DNA of 64,000 bases from Nemania diffusa (Eukaryota > Ascomycota > Sordariomycetes > Xylariales > Xylariaceae), in assembly GCA_038501195.1 (NCBI GenBank), contig JBBPUQ010000004.1, positions 434,001 through 498,000 of the forward strand, written 5' to 3'. A program made the translations under genes and the position numbers. The notes below the pieces were generated by a model that was not told where the DNA came from, searched no databases, and saw only the letters and a program-made list of their open reading frames with translations. This document shows, in pieces, positions 56,212-64,000 of this stretch; position 1 is the first letter of the stretch, and every line of letters starts with the position of its first letter.

Positions 56212-58478
56212 ATGCCTTTTTGCCAAGCATGCATTTTATGGTCTCAAAACAATGTGTTCAAAGCCACGTTGTATGGGCCTGGAGACTGGTATGAATTACA
56301 CAGCAGTCTTTCTCAATTATCCCGGTCTGTAGGGGAGAAATGCCCTATTTGCATAAGAGTATATCAACTTCTTAGCGATCGGGGAAAGCGACATATCCGA
56401 CTCATTGAAAGTGGCGTCTCGGCTGGGTATCTAGAGGAAGGTCGGCGCTCTAATCTAGTAACATTGAGGCCTTTGATGCTTGGGTTCGAGAGCGGAGGGC
56501 TGCAAGAACACCACGAAGTTATTATCAATGCCGAGATTAATGGGTCGTACTTTGAAAACCTGCTCCCCTCGACGGAGAGCTCTGAAGCTGTCGTTGAGTT
56601 GAAAGCAAGCATCGATGCGCTCAAGGTTGAAATTGGCAAATACAACATGGTAGGCTCAAATCTATTCATGGCACCAAAAGCAGCAGTTAGTAAGTAATTA
56701 TGCCATGCCGCCAGAATCTTCAACCTAAAGATTGACGTATGGAAGGCTCTTGCGCAGAATGGGAATGCCCAGCATCTTCATCAACTTCCTCCAGTGAGAC
56801 ATTGGGTAAGATACAGAGTTGGATTCAGGATTGCGCGTCAAAGCATGCACAGTGTGTTAATAGACGCCGGGAAGAAAGTTGGTATCCCACTCGATTGTTA
56901 GATGTTGGGTCACTAGAGGACAACTGTCTGGGTTCTCACGATTGCCGCCTCACGTCGGGCATCGATATTCCCAATGGACAACGTTATCTTACACTAAGCC
57001 ATCGCTGGGGAAGCTACTCTGTTATGAAACTAACCACTGGAAACCTGGGAGTCTGGGAAAGGGGGCTGCCACTGGGAACCCTATCAAGGACATTCCAAGA
57101 CTTCATCGAGTTAGCAAGACGCATGAAAGTTCGCTACGTATGGATCGACTCGCTCTGTATTATCCAAGATGGAGATGGAGGTGCCGATTGGATCCGTGAA
57201 GCATCGACTATGGCCGATGTCTACACCAATGCTTTCTGTAACGTCTCCGCTGACTGGGGTACCGCGCAAAATGGCCTATACTTTGACAGAGACCCCAAAG
57301 ACTTCGATGTTCCCTGCCTCGACATGATGATCGATGTTGACGGGAAGAGAGTTGTCGAATCCTTCATGGCCATCGATGGACCTGCATCCGGGTTCTGGAA
57401 TGACCAGGTTACCCATTCACCACTCAACGAAAGGGCATGGGTTCTACAAGAGCGCTTACTGTCTCCGCGCATCCTTCATTTCTGCCCTCAAGAAGTTCTC
57501 TTTGAGTGCTGTGAAACAGCTGCTTGCGAGAGATATCCAGACGGCCTTCCATTACCAGCATTTTCTGGCGATGCGCCATTGCCCAAGATATTTCAGCCGT
57601 CGGAAACAAACTCATACGCCAAGTCACTCACTGAAAGGTGGAAGCCGCGCGACACGATATCAGGCGTTACGCATTCCATCTGGCCTGACATCGTCTCGCA
57701 GTACTCCCGTTGTCACTTGACCTTCGCTTCGGATAAACTGGTCGCCATATCTGGTATTGCGAGATACCTCCAGACATTGAGTCCTGGCGATATCTACGTA
57801 GCAGGGCTATGGGCAAATTCTATTGCCGCAGAGATGGCCTGGCATCGCTCTTGGGTCAATTGCCGCCTCCCTGAGTTTCAACGAAACATTCTCGTAGCCA
57901 CCCAGGGTCTTGTGAAACACCGAGCACCCAGCTTCTCATGGGCAAACATTGACTTCCCTGTAACAGCAGGAGATCCATTGGCCCAGGGAATACTACCCTT
58001 AGTGCGTTGTGTTAATTATCGCTCGAAGTCAGGAGAAGCATTGGACGCGGTCACAGAGAGCATTTTTGGCCCCCTTTCTAGCCCTGTCGTTGAATTGCAA
58101 GTAACAGGGTACCTGAAACGAGCAACATTGCAGAAGGTTGAGGATAGGGTCCTCGCTATTCCATTCGCTGATAGAGGATCTGCCAGTTTGTGGCCGGTTA
58201 ACCTAGATTCAGTATCCGACTCCGAAGATATTGGGGACCTCGAAGGCGAGACTTTATTCTATATCCCATGGCAGATTGACGATGTTGGTTCATGGTTCGT
58301 GGCAATCTTCTTCAAATTGGTGGACAGCGAGATGGCAAGGTTTCAGCGAATTGGCATCATGCGGTCTGGGAGAGTCCAGCTGAAAGAGCTTTATATGCGA
58401 GTGCAGGACGATGAGCCAAGTCTACCATGCGAGTTTTACCATGAGTCGACGGGGACACATAGAATTTACGTAATATAA
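56212..58478 (+). CDS. HET-domain protein, intact
   Basis: Two exons, 56212-56689 and 56758-58478, 732 residues. The intron (donor GTAAGT, acceptor GCAG, phase 1) is 68 bp; a second in-frame acceptor at 56771-56772 is possible. ATG 56212 (MPFCQAC) is the first ATG in the open frame. The N-terminal part has CQAC and CPIC, a possible zinc-binding pair. The HET domain starts at RYLTLSHRWG (about 235-244) and continues through WIDSLCIIQD (about 288-297) and the RAWVLQER stretch (about 385-392). The remaining ~340 residues have no named domain that I recognise. The HET domain acts in heterokaryon incompatibility and cell death, usually triggered by a partner receptor; no NLR or other partner is in view. 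It lies 900 bp downstream of its broken relative in the same direction, and the intron place and phase match, so the pair probably arose by duplication. Confidence 0.9.
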
Positions 58479-59799
58479 CTTAGACTTACAACATTTGGTA
58501 TGCTCTGGTGTGTTTAGATTAATACACTCTCTACTGCTTATAGATTTCAAAAGAAGACCGAGTACCTTTCATCAGTGTTTGAGAAGAGTGTTTGGAATTA
58601 CCGAAAGGAGTAAATTAATCAGTAGCTAAGTAGCGCGCATACAAGAAAATGGTTGCTTCCCTTGAGAGTAGGCTACTAGACGATTTTGTCATCGCTACGA
58701 GCGACGACGTCCGCACTGCCCATCGATCAATTTCTCAAGTTCACTACGGATGCCCTAGATTTCCTAAAACCCGAACTATATTGCTTGACACTTATATATC
58801 TATACTGTGGGCTAAAACTCATAACAAGCGGATGAAGATGCCAATAACCCCACGAAGCCAACTGGGTGATAAATCATAAAGGGGCTTTCTCCATATTGCG
58901 TCGAAGCGCATCAGCGCCTCATTACGTCACCCATTGATTAGTCAATCAACCGTTTGTATGACCGTTCAACTTTGCCTTATCTCGCATAACCGATAGTCGA
59001 GAGTTAGAGGTCTACGAGCATCTGTATTAGGTATGTTACATAGAAACCCCGGTCACGACCCAGGCCAGCCCCCCCTATCACGGAGAATTCCGTATTTGTA
59101 CTGCATAGCTACATCCGCAAGGATACAGTGTGCCAAAGGCTCGGCGGTTGGCTTAAGCCATCTTTCCATATTACGGTAACTATGAGGGGGAGGGCTTAAT
59201 ACTCGCCAGGCCTCACAAGGGTGACCTTGTCACCATGTCCAGATTAGCGCTGCTAGCCCCCTCGCCTAGGGAATGGGAATGGAATCAGGAGGAGCACGCT
59301 GCTCAAATCATATACGCAGTGACTGGATGGACTGTGGATGAACTAGGTGAGATGATCTTAAGCGTGTTACACTATTGTATAGATAATAGTGAACTTGGAT
59401 TTCAGGCTCCGCGAGCCCCTTATATTGTGTCCTTCTCTATACCCTACGACTAACAATGCTTACACATTATCTATAGGAGCATCTTCTCGTAATTACTAAC
59501 TGCCATATACCCCATCCCTCATTTTCAATTATAAATCACCAGCGGCAAATAAACGTGACGGCGCAATAGCTAAGCGCCTATGTATAGATATAACGGCTGT
59601 ATATTGCCACAACCTATTCCTACACTCACACTCTGGACGTAGGTGCTCCTCCTGCAGAGTACCCCTAGAAGCCCCTAATATGAAGGTCTATAACCATTTG
59701 AGTAATTTCTATGTCATTAAATCGCTAGCCAAAACACCGATATAAGTTTAGAGAATATTGTACGTTCCTGTACGCATGGGCGCGGGTAGTGACGGCGAC
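58479..59799. other. Intergenic stretch, no supported gene
   Basis: Frames of 72 and 76 codons (59235-59453 and 58649-58879) are open on the plus strand but show no domain and no compositional support. Either could be a fragment of an old gene. Nothing else seen. Confidence 0.45.
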
Positions 59800-60238
59800 T
59801 CACGAGCAGCTATTGGTCGTGCAACGGCGATCACCCCCGTTCGTAATGCTATCCCAATTTAGGTAGATGGGGAGCTTACAGCGCCTTTCAAATTCAATAG
59901 CCTCATATACTTCTACGTCTCTCCTGCCGTGGCACTTGAGCGCTTCTTCGCACACCTTTCTTGGCATCAATTCCTCTCGGACGTCGTTTCGGAGCTGGCT
60001 TCTCGACTCGACCACGTTGGCTCCGCCCCTTACTTGACCGAGTGACTGCCTTCTGTGCAGTATTCTGGGCTAGGGCTGGGGCTGGGGCCGGAAGAAGAGA
60101 AAGAGAATCGGGCTTATAGTGGTCCAGTTGTTCAGGTTGCTGTAGCGGTTGGCTTGCCTCTGGTATTTTGGGTGCTGCCAGGAGAACAGGAATACCTATA
60201 GTTCCAACGAATGTGCTTTTTCTAGCACTAGCAGTCAT
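59800..60238 (-). pseudogene. Possible degraded gene for a small basic protein
   Basis: Two minus-strand frames overlap. From ATG 60238 to 59903 there are about 111 codons, Pro/Ala-rich and then strongly basic (KGRSQRGRVEKPAPKRRPR). The other frame, open from about 60030 to 59800, contains a more ordinary sequence (VCEEALKCHGRRDVEVYEA, then IEFERRCKLPIYLNWD). One frameshift or an unrecognised intron near 60020-60050 would join them. I do not recognise the family. It may be a broken gene or chance. Confidence 0.25.
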
Positions 60239-60389
60239 TGCCAATTCAAATACATGTGAGGAGGTCTAGTCTAGTATGTACTAGGCTGTGTAGCAAGATG
60301 CTGTATTAATTATTCTCCAATGTCTAAAATCCTCGGGCCTCGAAACCAGTAAACGCCGCTTTGGATGTGCAACATACGTTTAGCTACTT

Positions 60390-61073
60390 TTACCCGAACA
60401 CAAATTCCTCTAGTTCTTTAAAGGCATCATCTAGATCCTGGTTGATGATGACTTTGTCGTGTACGCCGGTTTCAGCGAAGTCAAGCTCAGCTCTGGCCCG
60501 ACCCAGCCTATCTTGGATGCTACGTTCGTCCTCGGTTCCGCGGCTCCTAAGGCGTGTCTCGAGCGCTTCATAGCTCGGCGGCTTAATGAAAACAAATCGA
60601 GGGTTGATCTGAGAGCCAGTCTTCAACTGCTCCTTCTTCAATTGCTTGACGCCCTCCATCTCAATGTCGAGCAGAATTATCAAGCCTTTCGCGATCTGAT
60701 CAATGATAGTCTGCTTGCTAGTTCCATAGAAGTTCCCATTAAATTCCGTGTACTCTATGAATGCAGTTTCCTCGATAAGCGACTGGAATCTATCCCGTGA
60801 CACATAGTAATAGGTAACGCCTTCAATCTCGCCGGGCCGGGGTTTGCGAGTTGTATGAGAAACAGTTGTTGCAAACACATCTGGGTGCGTTTCCATAAGC
60901 CTCCGGAAAAGTGTGCTTTTGCCAACACCAGAGGGGCCAGAAATGACAATGGGCCGGCGACCCGAAAGAGGTGCTATCATTACATATGGCTGTTAGTATT
61001 TCGGACTACTGGTATGAGTTAAGTATACAAGAGAAATCTAGGACGCACTACTAAGAACCACGTTATCTGCCAT
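60390..61073 (-). CDS. GUK1: Guanylate kinase
   Basis: Converts GMP to GDP with ATP in the cytosol, an essential step in GTP supply. Predicted protein 202 residues (yeast enzyme 187). Seen: P-loop GPSGVGKST (21-29), the GMP-binding SHTTRKPRPGE (47-57) and FNGNFYGTSK (86-95), then the basic lid region (ETRLRSRGTE). The frame alone would start at ATG 60980, but that ATG is probably intronic. CTAAC lies just upstream, AG at 60975-60974 is a good acceptor, and 61048-61043 is a GTGCGT donor. This gives exon 1 at 61073-61049 (MADNVVLS plus one base), a 75-bp intron and exon 2 at 60973-60390, in frame. A housekeeping gene with normal G+C and no RIP, about 15 kb from the AT block. Confidence 0.95.
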
Positions 61074-61932
61074 GTCTGAGAGAGACAGAAGGACCACGCA
61101 GTTATAGAATAGACAGTCTAGTGTGATTTCGAGATTTTACGATGAGAGACTGTGGCCGTACTGTCGTGAGAGTTAGGTATGAATTGATAAATATGCTTGA
61201 GACAGCAAGGTGGTTTGGGTTTTATTTGTGTTGTGTATCCCTTTGGGTGCCAAGTCGGCACAGTGACTTTGAAAGTGGAATAACGGGGCCGATCTAGATG
61301 AGCTTACACCCAATAAAACTATTATCTGAGCGTTATTTATTCTCTTATTGGGTATATGCATCCTTAGTATAGGGAGAGAGATAGGTAAAGTCACGTGACG
61401 GACTACCTGTGTTTTGTCCTACAGAATACAAAGACATATGTGACATTCAAAAGAAGGGACACGTTGCCAATCGTAAGCTAGATAAATGGGGATGTGGTCA
61501 GACGAAATTATAGATCATACGCTGGGCTCGTAGAATCCTTCAAGATCTTTATTTATTTGATTTTACAAAAAGGGTGGCTCCGGAGTGTATTACAGCTAGC
61601 ACATATATCTACTAACCATATAAGAACAATAGAACAACAGCAGTTGCTTAGGCAAAGATCGAAGGGATGTTAGATTAATAGAGGTAGGAAGTGCTAAAGT
61701 TCGGTCTAGGTTCCTAAATCTAGGTATTTCCTATTTTTGCACTTGTTCATGATCTCATCTTCCATGATAGGCCTGCCCACAAGCCAAGCCTGTCGTGTGC
61801 TAGATTGCAATGGTCTAACGTTCCAGTTGCCATGCAAGAAGAGGATCGAAAATATATCTTTCCAGTTTAAGCAGTGGAAGGGAAATAAAGTGAGCGACAA
61901 AGGTTCTAGCTAGGTTAATGCCACCTAAAATC
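61074..61932. other. Intergenic stretch, no supported gene
   Basis: Upstream region of guanylate kinase followed by moderately AT-rich DNA. Only short frames with no recognisable domain (61173-61394 and 61706-61900, minus). Confidence 0.45.
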
Positions 61933-62115
61933 TCATTGACCGTTTTGAGTACAAGCTTGTTCGAGCATCCATGAGCTCCTGGATGTCTTGCTTTGGCAGC
62001 AAGTGTCGGTGGTATGTTCCACATACTCTTTAGTACAACCAGCAACGGCACATGTTCTTTTGTTTATCCTTCGAGCGCTGCATATAGAACAGGTGTTCTT
62101 AAAGACATCACACAT
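61933..62115 (-). CDS. Possible small Cys-rich protein
   Basis: ATG 62115 to TGA 61933, 60 residues with 8 cysteines: CDVFKNTCSICS, a basic stretch, TCAVAGC, then a CC pair and a last Cys near the end. No signal peptide, so it is not a typical secreted effector; a small zinc-binding protein is more likely if real. Cys-rich short proteins starting with MC are common among hypothetical fungal proteins, which is why I list it. It may instead be an exon of a larger broken gene. Confidence 0.3.
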   Translation of the reverse strand: MCDVFKNTCSICSARRINKRTCAVAGCTKEYVEHTTDTCCQSKTSRSSWMLEQACTQNGQ

Positions 62116-63850
62116 TTTACTATTGATAATTTGCGAGTCAAAGGTGGATAAGCGAGGTTCCTGGAGCTAAGCGTGTTGGCATTATCCATGATAAGGGGGC
62201 TTAGAGCAACTTACCTGGGTTGTCCTAGACAAAATACTTTGAATACCTCGAGTTTGCGAGTCTGGAAAGCTACGGGAAGAAGCCGAGAGTTGGATGTAGG
62301 AGAGAGATTTAGTGTTGCCAAATTTGGACGAACTGTTACCTTTAAATAATAAAATCCAATTCTGGTGAGTTTCACCTACGAGACGGGCGCTTTCGTGAAT
62401 GGTAGCGAGGTAGCGAGGTAGCGAGGTTTGAAGCGTGTAACCAGCCTGAAGACGCACAGGAAGCATACTTACTACCCCTCAGGGGAGATTGCCGTGAGGG
62501 ATACGGTAGGTATTGGTAACGTGAGACAATCTACCTTGCAAAGATAATGCATCAAGTTACCACTCGATCATCGGGCCAAGTTTGAATTTGGCTCTAACCT
62601 TGGTTTCTTTGCCTTGTAGCAGCAAGACGTATAATATCAGGACACTTTGCTGTGTTCCGAGGGAAGAATTTGGGGGTTGCCAGTTGGGATATATAAGACC
62701 CTTGTAATAGATGATTGTCCTAGCGCTGTAGTAGGGGCGAGACCCCTTAATGGGCTACGATGATTCTTTTCTTACGCATAGGGCTGTTAGTGTTAGTTAG
62801 CTCCATCGTGATGCGATACTGGGTAGTCGAAAAGGTGGGGCCGGGGGAAGGGATGGGAAAGGGAGAGCTACCTAGCTTCTGTATCTAACGGACCGATGGG
62901 AGCTGGCAGAATAGAGGGGCGGGGTGAAGGATGGTTGGCACTAGGACGAGCTACACGGTAGGTACCTAAGTATCTTCAGCTGCCCCTCCCGAATATCGGA
63001 GCTACCTAAGTAGTGCAGTGCAGTAGAAGTTGAATTTTGCGACTCATGCAAGCCGAAAAGCCTCACCATCCATCATCCGCCATCCGCCACCATAGACGAG
63101 CTCCCCGATCCCACCCTCGGCCTTCAGGCGAGTTATGGCCAAACCGAGTGAGCATGCTGGCTTCGCTAGACTGCCGGAGAGTTTGTGAGGCTAGCCATTT
63201 CAACCAGGGTGAGAGCAGCTCATCCGAGAAGCTGGCAAGCGCGGGCTCCGGGCGGTTATTGTGCGCCCCGGATACATTCTCGATAGCCGCTACAGTGGTA
63301 TTTTGAATACCAACGCCCTCTTGACCAGGCTTTGGAAAGGCTGCGTTTAGTTGGACCCAGGGCCATTTATCGTCAACTCGGTGAAAGGTTACTACGGCTC
63401 TAGCGTACCCGGGGTCGACTACGAAGAGTGGAAGACGCGACCGAGGTGTTTATATCGACCCAGCTTACTAAAAAGTATTAAAAAAAAGGACGCTCATGCC
63501 CTTAACCCATGTGGCTATATCGGGCCTGGCTTTGTCGACATGTGTCTGTGAGCTAGACGATAAGGCTGACGCTGACCGCTAGGTGGGCATCGAGAATAGC
63601 ATAGGTGAGGGCATTGCATGTGAGGACAACGGAAAGCATCTGCGCTTCTTCGCCGATATTAAGTACATATATTCAGTGGGCGATCGGCCGAGGACGCGAA
63701 GCTGCCGCTTATTGTGGCCGATACTGTGCAGGCTCAGCGGCAAGTGGGTAGTTTTGATGGTGCGGCTTAGAAATGTCGTGTCCTTACTATGGCTACTGGC
63801 ATTAGAAAAAAGGGAACTTTGACTATCCCGGGTGCTTCGGATGGGGATTT
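62116..63850. other. Stretch without a supported gene
   Basis: Open frames of 66-94 codons on both strands (62182-62466 minus; 63037-63306, 63351-63551 and 63583-63822 plus). None carries a recognisable domain, and some begin only at non-ATG codons. They may be remains of degraded genes. Confidence 0.4.
62401..62427. repeat. Short tandem repeat GGTAGCGA x3
   Basis: Three perfect 8-bp units followed by GGT. An isolated short repeat. Confidence 0.85.
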
Positions 63851-63857
63851 TTAAAAA

Positions 63858-63911
63858 TGGGCTACAGAGTGGATGATGACCTAATCGGGGTTAGGTTCGA
63901 TCCCTAACAGC
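63858..63911 (+). other. tRNA-like A-box/B-box sequence
   Basis: TGGGCTACAGAGTGG (63858-63872) resembles an RNA polymerase III A box, and GGTTCGATCCC (63894-63904) is a near-perfect B box inside a 5-bp T-arm (TTAGG/CCTAA). The spacing suits a tRNA. The acceptor halves do not pair (TTAAAAA against CAGCGCT), so this is not a working tRNA. It could be a tRNA pseudogene or the head of a tRNA-derived SINE. Confidence 0.35.
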
Positions 63912-64000
63912 GCTAAGTGGTCTTCGCCTTTTTAGCTCATCTACAGTATCGAGCAAGCCCTACGGCAGATTCGTGGGGCAACTCTCTCGGCAAATTAGTT

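Noticed and set aside
58649..58879. 76-codon plus-strand frame
   Set aside because: No domain, no splice partner and no composition support.
62182..62466. 94-codon minus-strand frame
   Set aside because: No recognisable motif; the repeat at 62401 translates into it.
63351..63822. Two plus-strand frames of 66 and 79 codons
   Set aside because: The first begins at TTG, not ATG, and neither frame carries a recognisable domain; at best fragments of an old gene.

Overview
The window looks like nuclear DNA of a filamentous ascomycete (Pezizomycotina). Four things point there: short introns (65-75 bp) with fungal splice signals, two HET-domain genes (a family expanded in these fungi), a spliced guanylate kinase gene, and a block of about 43 kb with almost no G+C. 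In that block the change is C-to-T and G-to-A, as left by repeat-induced point mutation (RIP). The genome is therefore two-compartment: normal gene-bearing DNA around an AT-rich block of dead transposons.

Layout. 1-1140: a probable membrane-anchored Ser/Thr/Pro-rich protein on the minus strand, apparently frameshifted after its membrane segment. 1141-2900: no supported gene. 2900-45425: the AT-rich block. By matching sequence inside it I resolved five LTR retrotransposon copies. An element at 7651-22714 has a second one (10681-17779, 5-bp target duplication TTAAT) inserted in it. A copy of another family lies at 24186-38017 and has a third family (29022-35727, duplication TTTAT) inserted in it. 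A second copy of the 24186 family lies at 38104-45425 in the opposite orientation. The last two form an inverted repeat of about 7.1-7.3 kb arms, with four 184-bp LTRs and an 86-bp centre. The unbroken right arm still shows the empty site of the 29022-35727 insertion.

45500-58478: two adjacent HET genes on the plus strand. The first is dead. A 7.66-kb AT-rich transposon (46593-54250), flanked by a 10-bp duplication GAGCAGCTAA, splits its HET domain, and the LTR element ending at 45425 has replaced its upstream region. The second gene (56212-58478) is intact, with one intron in the same phase and relative place. HET proteins act in non-self recognition and cell death in fungi, so this is a pair of related recognition-type genes with one member destroyed by transposons.

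58479-64000: ordinary G+C. The one firm gene is guanylate kinase (GUK1) on the minus strand, 60390-61073, with a 25-nt first exon. There is also a possible small Cys-rich ORF, a possible degraded basic protein, and a tRNA-like A-box/B-box sequence near the right end. No rRNA, intact tRNA or CRISPR was seen. All boundaries come from reading the sequence by eye and may be off by a few bases inside AT-rich DNA.
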